Origin: Streptomyces sp. NBC_00464
GTDB lineage: Bacteria > Actinomycetota > Actinomycetes > Streptomycetales > Streptomycetaceae
NCBI RefSeq assembly: GCF_036013915.1
Contig: NZ_CP107899.1
Location: 2,976,001-3,040,000, forward strand
Length of the DNA: 64,000 nt
Reading direction: 5' to 3'
Shown: positions 1 to 9,181 of the stretch, piece after piece
Layout: every line of letters begins with the position of its first letter
Numbering within the stretch: position 1 is the stretch's first letter
Notes under the pieces: generated by a model
Seen by the model: the letters and a program-made list of their open reading frames with translations, nothing else
What the model was told of the DNA's origin: nothing
Database searches by the model: none
Program-made: the position numbers and the translations under genes

Positions 1-54
1 GGGAGCACGGCCGCCGCCCGGCAGGAGCAGGGCGGCGGCGTGGATCGTCAGCAA
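1..54 (-). CDS. N-terminus of a possible imidazolonepropionase-like amidohydrolase (cut by window edge)
   Basis: A short open frame on the minus strand begins at a possible TTG codon (position 54) and runs off the left edge. It would encode MLTIHAAALLLPGGGRAP, which looks like the first beta-strand of amidohydrolase/imidazolonepropionase-like proteins. It follows mqnC by 11 bases in the same direction. Only 18 codons are present and a plus-strand frame is also open here, so both identity and start are tentative. Confidence 0.3.
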   Translation of the reverse strand, partial: MLTIHAAALLLPGGGRAP

Positions 55-65
55 GGCGACGGACC

Positions 66-1265
66 CTAGTTGGCGCTGAGGAGCTTGAGCTCCGGGTGGG
101 CGGTGCCGCCCTCGATCGCGGTGGACGAGATGTGCGAGACGACGCGCTCGTCGACCGGGTCGTTCGCCGGGTCGTCGTGCACGACCAGGTGCTCGTACGT
201 GGTGGCGCGCTGCGCCGGGACCCGGTCCGCCTTGCGGATCAGGTCGATGATCTCCAGGCGGTTGGAGCGGTGCTTGGCACCGGCGGAGGAGACGACGTTC
301 TCCTCCAGCATGATCGAGCCGAGGTCGTCCGCGCCGTAGTGCAGCGACAGCTGGCCGACCTCCTTGCCGGTGGTGAGCCAGGAGCCCTGGATGTGGGCGA
401 CGTTGTCCAGGAAGAGCCGGGCGATCGCGATCATCCGCAGGTACTCGAAGAGCGTGGCCTGCGTCTGGCCCTTCAGCTTGTTGTTCTCCGGCTGGTACGT
501 GTACGGGATGAAGGCGCGGAAGCCCCCGGTCCGGTCCTGCACGTCGCGGATCATGCTCAGGTGCTCGATGCGCTCGGCGTTCGTCTCGCCGGTGCCCATC
601 AGCATGGTGGAGGTCGACTCGACACCGAGGCCGTGGGCGATCTCCATGATCTCCAGCCAGCGCTCGCCGGACTCCTTGAGCGGGGCGATGGCGGTGCGCG
701 GCCGGGCCGGCAGCAGCTCGGCGCCGGCGCCGGCGAAGGAGTCGAGACCGGCGGCGTGGATCCGGCTGATGGCCTCCTCGGCGGAGACCTTCGAGATCCG
801 GGCCATGTGCTCGATCTCGGAGGCGCCCAGCGAGTGGATGACCAGCTGCGGGAACGCCTTCTTGATCGCGGAGAAGTGCTCCTCGTAGTACTCCACGCCG
901 TAGTCCGGGTGGTGCCCGCCCTGGAACATGATCTGCGTGCCGCCGAGCTCGACGGTCTCCGCACAGCGGCGCAGGATGTCGTCGAGGTCGCGGGACCAGC
1001 CCTTGGCGGTGTCCTTGGGCGCGGCGTAGAAGGCGCAGAACTTGCACGCCGTCACGCAGACGTTCGTGTAGTTGATGTTGCGCTCGATGATGTACGTCGC
1101 GATGTGCTCCGTACCGGCGTAGCGGCGCCGGCGCACGGCGTCCGCGGCCGCGCCCAACGCGTGCAGGGGCGCCGACCGGTAGAGGTCGAGGGCCTCCGCC
1201 GGAGTGATCCGGCCGCCTTCGGCGGCTCGGTCGAGGATGGGCTGGAGGTCGGCCTTCTCGGTCAC
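66..1265 (-). CDS. mqnC: cyclic dehypoxanthine futalosine synthase (radical SAM)
   Basis: MqnC is the radical SAM enzyme of the futalosine route to menaquinone. It closes dehypoxanthine futalosine into its cyclic form. The 399-residue product has the radical SAM CxxxCxxC cluster motif at C70, C74 and C77 (VCVTACKFCAF), followed by the FQGGHHP stretch typical of the MqnC/MqnE/CofH group. Length matches the family. It lies in the same direction as mqnA, with a kinase gene between them. MqnE is a relative, but overall similarity favours MqnC. Confidence 0.92.
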   Translation of the reverse strand: MTEKADLQPILDRAAEGGRITPAEALDLYRSAPLHALGAAADAVRRRRYAGTEHIATYIIERNINYTNVCVTACKFCAFYAAPKDTAKGWSRDLDDILRRCAETVELGGTQIMFQGGHHPDYGVEYYEEHFSAIKKAFPQLVIHSLGASEIEHMARISKVSAEEAISRIHAAGLDSFAGAGAELLPARPRTAIAPLKESGERWLEIMEIAHGLGVESTSTMLMGTGETNAERIEHLSMIRDVQDRTGGFRAFIPYTYQPENNKLKGQTQATLFEYLRMIAIARLFLDNVAHIQGSWLTTGKEVGQLSLHYGADDLGSIMLEENVVSSAGAKHRSNRLEIIDLIRKADRVPAQRATTYEHLVVHDDPANDPVDERVVSHISSTAIEGGTAHPELKLLSAN

Positions 1266-1337
1266 CGGGCTGTCACCTTTCGGCGGTTTTTCAACGGATC
1301 TACGGACCGGTTCAGCGTACGCCAGCGCCGGTACGGG

Positions 1338-3029
1338 TCAGCGGCCGGACCGGGTCAGCGTGCCGTACGGGAGTCCGGCACCCCGCTCGTCGGACCGGAA
1401 CCGCAGGGTTCCGTCGGCCGCACGGGTGAAGTGGAGGTCGGCGGGCGTGGTGGTGCACAGCCCGGCCGTGCCGGGGCGTTCGGGATCGGCGCGTTCCCTG
1501 AGCTTCAGCTCCTTGTCCGTCCCGGAGGTGAGGGTGGCGATGCTGTAGCAGCTGACGTCCACGCCGAGTCCGGTGATCGTCGTCGTCATGTGGACGACCT
1601 CGGCACCCTTCTTCCCCTTCTCGAACACCGCGGTGAGTGTGCCGTGCGGCGCCCCGGTCGTCTTCTCGGTGAGCGGCCCCCGCCACGTACCGACGAAGGC
1701 GTCCGGGACCGCGTCCACCCGGTCCGGTGAGCCGGTGGCGGAGTCCGCGGGCGCGGACGGATCGGCGGAGGCGGTGCCGCTCGGAGAGGTGGCCGCCGGG
1801 GTGTTGCCGTGCTCGGCGCTGTCGGCGCCGCTCCCGCCCGGCATCAGGTCGAAGAGGAACGCGCTGCCCACCGTCACCGCGGCAAGCGCACCGGCCACCG
1901 CGAGGGCGACGGTGCAGCTGAGCCTGCGTCCCCGGTGCTCGCCGGGTCGCGAGTCCGCGCTCATGGTGACGGCGAACCGGGGATCGGGCGTGCGCTGCCC
2001 GGGCAGTGGGGCCGGTCCGGACGCCGGGGGCGGTTCGACCGGCGGGCCGAAGACACCGAGCGGGGCGTTCGTCCCGGACGTCCCGAACGACGCGTTGGTG
2101 AACGGCACCGGCCCCGACTGCACCGGCGCCTCCTGCGGTTCCAGGTCCAGCAGGGCGACCGCCGACCGGCTGACCTCACGCACCAGCACACCGGGCAGCC
2201 AGCCCGCGGCCACCGATGACGCCGCACCGCCGGGCACCAACTGCCGGGCGAGTTCTGCCGGGGTGGGCCGGCGGGCCGGGTCCTTCGCGAGGCAGGAGGC
2301 GATGGCGTCGCGCAGCCCGCCCTCCAGGTCGCCCAGCTCGGGTTCCTCGTGCACCACCTTGTAGAGGAGTACGGCGGAGGAGTCGCCGAGGAAGGGGGCG
2401 GCCCCGGTCGCCGCGTACGCCAGCACCGCGCCCAGCGAGAAGATGTCGGCCGCGCCCGAGATGTCCAGGCCGCGGATCTGCTCCGGCGCCATGTAGCCGG
2501 GCGAGCCGACCGAGACACCGGTGGAGGTGAGGGAGGCGGTGGCGTCGATGGCCCGCGCGATGCCGAAGTCGATCAGCCGGGGGCCGTCGAGGGCGAGCAG
2601 GACGTTGGACGGCTTCACGTCCCGGTGGATCAGGCCCTGCCCGTGGACCGCGGCCAGCGCCTCGGCGAGCCCGGCGCCCAGGGTGCGTACCGCAGGCTCG
2701 GGCAGCGGCCCGTGTTCGGTGACGGCCTCCGAGAGCGGCGGCCCGGCCACGTACCCATGGGCCACCCACGGAACGGGGGCGTCCGGGTCGGCGTCCAGGA
2801 CGGGTGCGGTCCACTGCCCACCGATCCGCCGCGCCGCGTCCACCTCCAGCCGGAACCGGGCACGGAACTGCTCGTCGAGTGCGAAGTGCGGGTGGACGAC
2901 CTTGACCGCGACGGTCCGGCCGCCCGCACTGCGCCCCAGGTAGACGCGGCCCATGCCTCCGGCACCGAGCCGGCCGAGCAGCCGGTAGGCACCGATGCTC
3001 AGCGGTTCGCCGGCTTCGAGCGGCTGCAT
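1338..3029 (-). CDS. membrane Ser/Thr protein kinase (PASTA-less, actinobacterial)
   Basis: Hanks-type Ser/Thr kinase of 563 residues. The kinase domain covers about residues 15-270, with glycine loop GAGGMG (22-27), invariant Lys43, catalytic HRD at 135-137 and DFG at 154-156. A Pro-rich linker and one transmembrane helix near residues 375-395 lead to an exported C-terminal region of about 150 residues, without PASTA or NHL repeats and of unknown fold. The ATG at 3029 is chosen because a GGGGGAG ribosome site precedes it; a longer frame from 3146 has none. It sits between mqnA and mqnC, so a link between respiratory-quinone supply and phosphorylation is conceivable but not shown. Confidence 0.85.
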   Translation of the reverse strand: MQPLEAGEPLSIGAYRLLGRLGAGGMGRVYLGRSAGGRTVAVKVVHPHFALDEQFRARFRLEVDAARRIGGQWTAPVLDADPDAPVPWVAHGYVAGPPLSEAVTEHGPLPEPAVRTLGAGLAEALAAVHGQGLIHRDVKPSNVLLALDGPRLIDFGIARAIDATASLTSTGVSVGSPGYMAPEQIRGLDISGAADIFSLGAVLAYAATGAAPFLGDSSAVLLYKVVHEEPELGDLEGGLRDAIASCLAKDPARRPTPAELARQLVPGGAASSVAAGWLPGVLVREVSRSAVALLDLEPQEAPVQSGPVPFTNASFGTSGTNAPLGVFGPPVEPPPASGPAPLPGQRTPDPRFAVTMSADSRPGEHRGRRLSCTVALAVAGALAAVTVGSAFLFDLMPGGSGADSAEHGNTPAATSPSGTASADPSAPADSATGSPDRVDAVPDAFVGTWRGPLTEKTTGAPHGTLTAVFEKGKKGAEVVHMTTTITGLGVDVSCYSIATLTSGTDKELKLRERADPERPGTAGLCTTTPADLHFTRAADGTLRFRSDERGAGLPYGTLTRSGR

Positions 3030-3128
3030 ATACGGACTCCCCCTGTGGACCGGCCGGACCTCCGACCGAAGCCTAGGGGCGAAGGTCATCGGGTCACAGG
3101 GGAAACCATCCGCCGATTTCACCCCCAA

Positions 3129-3180
3129 GGGAACGAACGGCGCCATTCACCACAACAAAAGGCGTGAATGCGTCGTTCCG
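3129..3180. promoter_or_regulatory. interrupted inverted repeat upstream of the kinase gene
   Basis: CATTCAC (3144-3150) pairs with GTGAATG (3164-3170). Outer arms GAACG and CGTTC extend the dyad. It lies in the 383-base space between the kinase start and the mqnA stop and is a candidate operator. The remainder of that space holds the mqnA terminator and nothing else recognised. Confidence 0.4.
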
Positions 3181-3339
3181 CGGGTCCATTGCGGAAGGGA
3201 TCCGGGGGATCGGTTCGGGTGCGGTCCGGACGCCTTCCGTCAATCGGCCAATTCAGCTCGAATTCACCCGAATCGATATCCGCCTACCATCCGCGCCAGG
3301 TTCCGCACAAGGCCCCGCACAAGGGAACTGCGGGACGTC

Positions 3340-3371
3340 CCCGGCGGGAATGGCCGGGCATTCCCGCCGGG
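3340..3371 (-). terminator. hairpin terminator downstream of mqnA
   Basis: A perfect 13-bp stem, CCCGGCGGGAATG with CATTCCCGCCGGG, and a 6-base loop lie 42 bases past the mqnA stop codon. There is no U-run, as is usual in Streptomyces. Confidence 0.6.
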
Positions 3372-3412
3372 CCGGTACGAGTCGCACGCGGCGGGAGAGC
3401 CGGGCCCGTCTC

Positions 3413-4300
<888 letters not shown>

Positions 4301-4527
4301 CTAGACCCGTGCCCGGCCGACGGCCTCACCGGGGCCGCGCGGCGTCGCGCCGACCCCTCTTCCGGGGGCACCGGAATGGATACGGAAGGCCTCTCGGGAA
4401 GGCTCCCCGAAGCCGCCCGGAAGCCGCTTGGAGGCCACCCGGAAGGGCCTCTCGGCGGGCTCATCCGCACGACAATCAAACATCCGGGTGAAGTGATCTT
4501 TCCCTCTACCCTTCGGCACATGCTGCG

Positions 4528-4536
4528 TGCTAGGCT
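4528..4536 (+). promoter_or_regulatory. extended -10 promoter candidate for the cold-shock gene
   Basis: TGC-TAGGCT fits an extended -10 element and would start a transcript near 4543, giving a 5' leader of about 125 bases as is usual for csp genes. No good -35 is visible. An alternative pair, TTGCAG (4547-4552) with TACAGA (4570-4575) at 17-bp spacing, would place the start inside the hairpin. Confidence 0.35.
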
Positions 4537-4574
4537 CAACGCCAAGTTGCAGTTTGGTTTCCCTTGCAGTACAG

Positions 4575-4614
4575 AGCCTGCGGAGCATGTAACCCGCAGG
4601 CTTTTGTAGTTTTC
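4575..4614 (+). promoter_or_regulatory. terminator-like hairpin in the cold-shock mRNA leader
   Basis: AGCCTGCGG (4575-4583) pairs perfectly with CCGCAGGCT (4594-4602) around a 10-base loop. A T-rich run, TTTGTAGTTTTC, follows. It lies 54-90 bases before the csp start codon. Its form is that of an attenuator or a temperature-sensitive leader structure. Confidence 0.6.
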
Positions 4615-4667
4615 AGACTTCTTTGCAGGTTCTGGAGCAGGGCAACCCTTTGGCCCAAGGAGGGCTT

Positions 4668-4871
4668 ATGGCTACCGGAACCGTCAAGTGGTTCAACGCT
4701 GAAAAGGGCTTCGGCTTCATCGCCCAGGACGGCGGCGGCCCGGATGTCTTCGTCCACTATTCCGCGATCAACGCGTCCGGGTTCCGCTCCCTCGAGGAGA
4801 ACCAGGTCGTGAACTTCGACGTCACTCAGGGACCCAAGGGTCCGCAGGCTGAGAACGTCACCCCGGCCTAG
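4668..4871 (+). CDS. cold-shock protein, CspA family
   Basis: A 67-residue single cold-shock domain that binds single-stranded nucleic acid and acts as an RNA chaperone. RNP1 (KGFGFIAQD) and RNP2 (VFVHYSAI) are both present. The ATG at 4668 is preceded by AAGGAGGG four bases away, so the longer frame from 4623 is rejected. It stands alone between mqnA and a strong terminator, with a long structured leader that suggests post-transcriptional control. Confidence 0.95.
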   Translation: MATGTVKWFNAEKGFGFIAQDGGGPDVFVHYSAINASGFRSLEENQVVNFDVTQGPKGPQAENVTPA

Positions 4872-4913
4872 TTGCCCGGGTCGGCCGATCGCGGCCGGTA
4901 ACGCAGTACCCAA

Positions 4914-4953
4914 GGAGCCCCGCTCCTCCGCCTCGGCGGAGGAGCGGGGCTCC
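4914..4953 (+). terminator. strong hairpin terminator after the cold-shock gene
   Basis: Two 19-base arms, starting GGAGCCCCGCTCC and ending GGAGCGGGGCTCC, pair perfectly apart from the tight loop around CTCG at 4932-4935. It begins 43 bases past the csp stop. Confidence 0.85.
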
Positions 4954-4989
4954 TGCCTGTATACGACAGGCGCCCCCTACTTCTTGAGA

Positions 4990-5059
4990 GTCACTTCCCG
5001 GGCATCACTTCTTGGGTGTCACTTCTCGGGCGTCACTTCTCGGGCGTCACTTCTCGGGC
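4990..5059. repeat. 14-bp minisatellite (5 copies) overlapping a stop codon
   Basis: Five direct copies of GTCACTTCTCGGGC: 4990-5003, 5004-5017, 5018-5031, 5032-5045 and 5046-5059. The last three are identical. On the minus strand every unit contains GAAGTGA. Because 14 is not a multiple of 3, consecutive units supply a TGA in each frame, and all three frames end in Pro-Glu-Lys-stop. The innermost copy provides the stop of the membrane protein gene at 5047. Confidence 0.85.
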
Positions 5060-6075
5060 GTCTCGTCGCGGCTGTCCACGACGCCGCGGTCGAGCACGGC
5101 CTGGAGCTCGGTGACGGTGCCCTTCCTGCCCAGCTCGGTGTCCTGGACCAGATACGAACGCAGCCCCAGGTAGTCGTAGCTGTTGGCGTCGAAGACCAAC
5201 TCCTTGCGCTCGTGCGTCCGCTCGTCCGTACGGGCCAGCGCCACACCGGGCCGGCCGTCGCCGTCCTGCGCCTTCTCCACCATGACGACGCCGGGAATCT
5301 TCGCGGCGGCACGGTAGATCGCGGCGCCCGTCTCGGGCGGCAGGATGTTCTCGCGGATCAGGCCGCCCACGTACTCGAAGAGCCACTGGTCGGACGAGCC
5401 GGAGTACGCGGCGTCCGCACGGAGCTTCGTCAGCAGCGCGTCGGGGTCGGTGGGCAGGGCCAGGAGCGCGGCGTAGGTCTGGTTCTGCAGGTGCTCCAGG
5501 TACCCCTCCTCCCCAGCGCGCGGCGCCGACCAGATGATGTCGTCGCCCGGCTGCTTGAGCCGGCTCTGCACCTTCTCCGGGTTCTGGGACGTCCACGTCT
5601 CGCGGTAGTACGTCTTCAGCTTGAGGGGGTTGCCGACGTCGGCCTGCATGTGGGAGTAGTGCGAACGCACGTAGACGAACTGGTTCTTGCCGACGCGGGT
5701 CGCGGGGCCTTCCGCGGCGTGCTGGGCGACGTTCTCCATCAGCGCTCCGACGCCGTCCGCCGAGGCGACCTCGACCTTGACGACGGGGGCCGCGCTGAAG
5801 TGGTACCCGGTGTCGCCGCTGCCGCTCTGCCCCGGACCGGCCAGGAAGGTGAAGGCCAGCGCTCCGGCGGCGACCATGCCGACGGGCACGGCGTACCAGC
5901 CGCGGTGGCGGCGCGGCCGCGCGGACTTCGGCGCCTTTGCGGCCTGGACCTGGTGGATCTCGTTCATCAAGTGCTCCCTGAGCAGCCGTTGACGGTCGCT
6001 CGGCAGGACCGGTCCGTGCGGCTCGGGCAGCTGCGCCCGCAGCTCCTCCGCAACCTTCTTCGCGTCGGCACTCAT
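5047..6075 (-). CDS. CU044_5270-family membrane protein, partner of ECF sigma factor
   Basis: A 342-residue protein with a cytosolic N-terminus of about 65 residues rich in charged helices. One transmembrane helix (YAVPVGMVAAGALAFTFLAG, about residues 59-78) and an exported domain follow. This is the layout of the CU044_5270 family found behind ECF sigma genes, where such proteins probably act as anti-sigma or sensory partners. It starts with an ATGA overlap with the sigma gene (6072-6075), so the two are translationally coupled. Its last codons lie in the 14-bp repeat described above. Anti-sigma activity is inferred from context and is not visible as a zinc-binding motif. Confidence 0.75.
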   Translation of the reverse strand: MSADAKKVAEELRAQLPEPHGPVLPSDRQRLLREHLMNEIHQVQAAKAPKSARPRRHRGWYAVPVGMVAAGALAFTFLAGPGQSGSGDTGYHFSAAPVVKVEVASADGVGALMENVAQHAAEGPATRVGKNQFVYVRSHYSHMQADVGNPLKLKTYYRETWTSQNPEKVQSRLKQPGDDIIWSAPRAGEEGYLEHLQNQTYAALLALPTDPDALLTKLRADAAYSGSSDQWLFEYVGGLIRENILPPETGAAIYRAAAKIPGVVMVEKAQDGDGRPGVALARTDERTHERKELVFDANSYDYLGLRSYLVQDTELGRKGTVTELQAVLDRGVVDSRDETPEK

Positions 6076-6758
6076 CGGTTCCCCTCCCTTTCGTTCGACC
6101 GGACCGCGGTGGCGCGGTCACTTCGGTACTGTCCGGCTGATCCGGGTAGTTCCCTGTTTGTTGTGTTTTTTTCGAGTTTCTCTCTTTCGTCTTCGGTGAG
6201 GTCCCTCAACCGCTTCCGGGCCCGGGAGAGCCGCGAGCGGACCGTCCCGACGGGGACGCCGAGCGCGCGTGCGGCGTCCCGGTACTCCAGGCCGTCCCAG
6301 ACGCAGAGCAGGAACACCTCCCGCTCCTTCGGTCTCAGCCGTCCCAGCGCGGCCTGCGCGGCGGCGAGTTGTTCCGCGTCATGGATGCGGCCCACCAGCT
6401 CGTCGGCGAAGTCCGGCACGGCGGGTCTGACCGGCATCCGGGTCAGTGCCGCGTCGTGCCTGCGGGCGGCGCGGCGGGTGTTGCGCAGGACGTTGGTCGC
6501 GATGCCGAGCAGCCAGGGCTTCAACTCCTCGTCCGATTCCCGCAGGGTCGCGCGCAGCCGCCACGCCTCCAGGAAGGTCAGCGACACGACGTCCTCCGCA
6601 CCGGCCCAGTCGCCGGTCGAGCGGACCGCGTACCGGAAGACCGTCTGGGCGTAGTCGTCGAAGAGGCCGCCGAACGCGTCCGGGTCACCTGCCCGTATCC
6701 GGGCTCTCAAGGAATGCTCCACATCAGGTCCTGTCCGCAGCGGGCAGGGAGTTCCCAT
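6072..6758 (-). CDS. ECF-type RNA polymerase sigma factor
   Basis: About 228 residues with sigma region 2 (DDYAQTVFRYAVRSTGD... AEDVVSLTFLEAW) and region 4 (LRPKEREVFLLC... GTVRSRLSRARKRLRD, helix-turn-helix). The two are joined by a short linker, which is diagnostic of group IV sigma factors. The ATG at 6758 is preferred over 6824 because the extra upstream residues are not sigma-like and run into the divergent MerR promoter; a GTG a few codons further in is also possible. It forms a two-gene operon with the membrane protein at 5047-6075. Its target promoters are unknown. Confidence 0.85.
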   Translation of the reverse strand: MGTPCPLRTGPDVEHSLRARIRAGDPDAFGGLFDDYAQTVFRYAVRSTGDWAGAEDVVSLTFLEAWRLRATLRESDEELKPWLLGIATNVLRNTRRAARRHDAALTRMPVRPAVPDFADELVGRIHDAEQLAAAQAALGRLRPKEREVFLLCVWDGLEYRDAARALGVPVGTVRSRLSRARKRLRDLTEDEREKLEKNTTNRELPGSAGQYRSDRATAVRSNEREGNR

Positions 6759-6794
6759 GACCTGGATCACATCCTCGTCCGGCCACTGCGATGC

Positions 6795-6825
6795 TTGACC
6801 TTGACGCCGTGTGAGGCCTTGCACT
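6795..6825 (+). promoter_or_regulatory. MerR-type promoter with 19-bp spacer
   Basis: TTGACC (6795-6800) and TGCACT (6820-6825) are separated by 19 bp. This is the over-long spacer that MerR activators correct by twisting DNA. An imperfect dyad, CCTTGACG...GTGTGAGG, fills the spacer. The start codon follows 10 bases later. Autoregulation of the merR gene is the likely role. Confidence 0.65.
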
Positions 6826-6835
6826 GGGAGACATC

Positions 6836-7663
6836 ATGTTCACCATCGGAGACTTCGCCCGGTACGGGCGGGTGTCGGCCCGGATGCTGCGTCACTACGA
6901 CGCGGTCGGGCTGCTGCATCCCGACCGTACCGACCCGGCCACCGGCTACCGCTACTACGGTGCCGCCCAGCTCGCCCGCCTCAACCGGATCATCGCCCTC
7001 AAGGACCTCGGCTTCACGCTCCAGCAGGTGCGGGCCGTCCTCGACGAGGAGGTGGGCCCGGAAGAGCTGCGCGGGATGCTGCGGCTGCGGCGGGCGGAGC
7101 TGGAGGCGGCGATGGCGGCGGCGGCCGCCCGGCTGGTCCAGGTCGAGGCGAGGCTCCGGTCGATCGAGAGCGAGGGACACATGTCCGTGGAAGATGTCGT
7201 GATCAAGAGCGTTCCCGCAGTACGGGTCGCGGAGCTGACCGGTGTGGCAGCCGGATACGAGCCGGAGGACATCACTCCGGTGATCGGCCCGCTGTACGAG
7301 CGGCTGTTCCCGCTGCTGGGCGAGGCCGAGGTCTCCCCGACCGGCCCCGGGATCGCCCGTTACGAGGACGCCCCGGAGGGCGGCGGCGCGATCGTCGTCC
7401 ACGCCGGGGTGACGGTCTCGGCCCCGGTGGGGCCGCTGGGTGACACCGGGGTCACGGTGGTCGAGCTGCCGCCCTTCGAGGCGGCGACCATCGTCCACCG
7501 GGGCTCGATGGCCGGCATCCTGCCGACCGCCCAGGCCCTGGCCCGGGGGATCGAGGCGGGCGGCTACCGCTCGGCGGGGTACGCGCGCGAGGTCAATCTG
7601 GAGTGCCCCGCGGACGAGGACAAGTGGGTGACGGAGCTCCAGGAGCCGGTGACCCGGGCCTGA
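6836..7663 (+). CDS. MerR-family regulator with GyrI-like effector-binding domain
   Basis: 275 residues. The N-terminal MerR winged helix (FTIGDFARYGRVSARMLRHYDAVGLL, residues 2-27) leads into a coiled-coil dimerisation helix (about 80-115). A C-terminal GyrI/BmrR-like domain (about 125-275) of the kind that binds bulky hydrophobic or cationic ligands follows. The gene starts just after a promoter with a 19-bp spacer, so it probably controls itself. No transporter is adjacent; the divergent sigma factor operon is the nearest other target. Confidence 0.88.
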   Translation: MFTIGDFARYGRVSARMLRHYDAVGLLHPDRTDPATGYRYYGAAQLARLNRIIALKDLGFTLQQVRAVLDEEVGPEELRGMLRLRRAELEAAMAAAAARLVQVEARLRSIESEGHMSVEDVVIKSVPAVRVAELTGVAAGYEPEDITPVIGPLYERLFPLLGEAEVSPTGPGIARYEDAPEGGGAIVVHAGVTVSAPVGPLGDTGVTVVELPPFEAATIVHRGSMAGILPTAQALARGIEAGGYRSAGYAREVNLECPADEDKWVTELQEPVTRA

Positions 7664-7668
7664 CCGGA

Positions 7669-7708
7669 AGGGGTCGGGGCGGTCCACGCAAGGACCACCC
7701 CGGCCCCT
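7669..7708. terminator. bidirectional hairpin terminator
   Basis: A 17-base arm on each side (GGTCC...GGACC core, two mismatches) with a 6-base loop lies between the convergent merR-type and amidohydrolase genes. Confidence 0.65.
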
Positions 7709-7715
7709 CCCCTCT

Positions 7716-8957
7716 TCACGCCCCCGTGCCGGGTCCCGCCCACAGCCCGTCGTCGGTCAGCCCGAGCAGGTCGATCGCGTTACGGCGCACGATCCGGTCC
7801 ACGACATCGGCGTCCAGGTGCCCCATCTGCGCCTCACCGACCTCGCGGGACTTGGGCCAAGTCGAGTCGGAGTGCGGGTAGTCCGTCTCGTACAGGACGT
7901 TCCCCACTCCGATCGAATCCAGGTTCTTCAGCCCGAAGGCGTCGTCGAAGAAGCAGCCGTAGACATGGTCGGTGAAGAGCTCCGACGGCGGCCGGTGGAC
8001 CTTGTCGGCCACCCCGCCCCAGGCGCGGTTCTCCTCCCAGACGACGTCGGCGCGTTCCAGGATGTACGGAATCCAGCCGATCTGGCCCTCCGCGTACATG
8101 ATCCGCAGGTTCGGGAAACGTTCGAACTTGCCGCTCATCAGCCAGTCGACCATCGAGAAGCAGCAGTTGGCGAAGGTGATGGTGGAGCCGACGGCCGGCG
8201 GGGCGTCGGCCGAGGTGGACGGCATCTTCGAGGACGAGCCGATGTGCATGGCGATCACCGTCCCCGTCTCGTCGCAGGCCCGGAGGAACGGATCCCACTC
8301 GTCCGTATGAATGGACGGCAGTCCGAGATGGGGAGGTATTTCGGAGAACGCCACGGCTCGCACCCCGCGCGCGGCGTTGCGCCGGACCTCGTCGGCGGCC
8401 AGCTGTGCGTCCCAGAGCGGGACGAGGGTGAGCGGGATGAGCCGGCCGTGCGCGTCGGGCCCGCACCACTCCTCGACCATCCAGTCGTTGTACGCGCGCA
8501 CCCCCAGCAGGCCGAGTTCGCGGTCCTTCGCCTCGGTGAAGGTCTGACCGCAGAAGCGGGGGAAGGTCGGGAAACAGAGGGCGGACTGGACGTGGTTGAC
8601 GTCCATGTCGGCGAGCCGCTCGGGCACCGAGAACGAACCGGGACGCATCTGCTCGTATGTGATGACTTCGAGCTTGATCTCGTCCCGGTCGTAGCCGACG
8701 GCGGTGTCGAGCCGGGTGAGCGGGCGGTGCAGGTCCTCGTACACCCACCAGTCGCCTATCGGCCCGTCGTCCCCCTTCGCACCCATCACAGGCGCGAACT
8801 TGCCGCCCATGAACGTCATTTCCTTGAGCGGCGCCCGGACGATGCGCGGTCCGGAGTCCGCGTACTTGGACGGGAGCCGGTCCCGCCAGACATGAGCGGG
8901 CTCCACCGTGTGGTCGTCCACCGAGATGATCTTCGGGAAGGTCTCCATGCGTACCAC
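7716..8957 (-). CDS. amidohydrolase family protein (amidohydrolase_2)
   Basis: A 413-residue metal-dependent TIM-barrel hydrolase or decarboxylase of the amidohydrolase_2 group. It has an N-terminal DDHTVEP in place of the classical HxH and a late ETDYPHSDSTWP motif carrying the conserved metal/active-site Asp-His. Relatives are common in actinobacterial lipid and steroid catabolic clusters, where their exact substrate is seldom known. The start may be the GTG at 8957 or the ATG at 8948; neither has a strong ribosome site. A perfect CTGACG-AAC-CGTCAG operator lies 13 bases upstream and is shared with the acyl-CoA genes at 16 and 26 kb, which points to a common pathway. Confidence 0.82.
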   Translation of the reverse strand: MVRMETFPKIISVDDHTVEPAHVWRDRLPSKYADSGPRIVRAPLKEMTFMGGKFAPVMGAKGDDGPIGDWWVYEDLHRPLTRLDTAVGYDRDEIKLEVITYEQMRPGSFSVPERLADMDVNHVQSALCFPTFPRFCGQTFTEAKDRELGLLGVRAYNDWMVEEWCGPDAHGRLIPLTLVPLWDAQLAADEVRRNAARGVRAVAFSEIPPHLGLPSIHTDEWDPFLRACDETGTVIAMHIGSSSKMPSTSADAPPAVGSTITFANCCFSMVDWLMSGKFERFPNLRIMYAEGQIGWIPYILERADVVWEENRAWGGVADKVHRPPSELFTDHVYGCFFDDAFGLKNLDSIGVGNVLYETDYPHSDSTWPKSREVGEAQMGHLDADVVDRIVRRNAIDLLGLTDDGLWAGPGTGA

Positions 8958-8969
8958 GGTAGCGTCGAT

Positions 8970-8984
8970 CTGACGAACCGTCAG
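8970..8984. promoter_or_regulatory. operator copy A, perfect CTGACG-N3-CGTCAG palindrome
   Basis: CTGACGAACCGTCAG is a perfect 6+3+6 dyad immediately upstream of the amidohydrolase gene. Three further copies precede acyl-CoA genes at 16130, 26764 and 26871. The shape suits a TetR-family repressor. Confidence 0.75.
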
Positions 8985-9181
8985 CTATCTGGACGCGACC
9001 TCGTTCCATAATCGTTGTCGAGGGCTTGTGCAGAGACTCACCCACTGCTGACGCGCCCCCCTTTCACAAGGCAGACTGTTGACGGCGATACCAACGGTAT
9101 GGAGCAATCCGGATAGCCCCGACGGGATCCGGACATGTGCGACCGTGCCGGGCAGCGCACAGAGCAGGACAGGAGGCGGCA

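Noticed and set aside
4382..4609. Small plus-strand gene before the cold-shock gene
   Set aside because: No ribosome site, no similarity, and it overlaps the leader hairpin.
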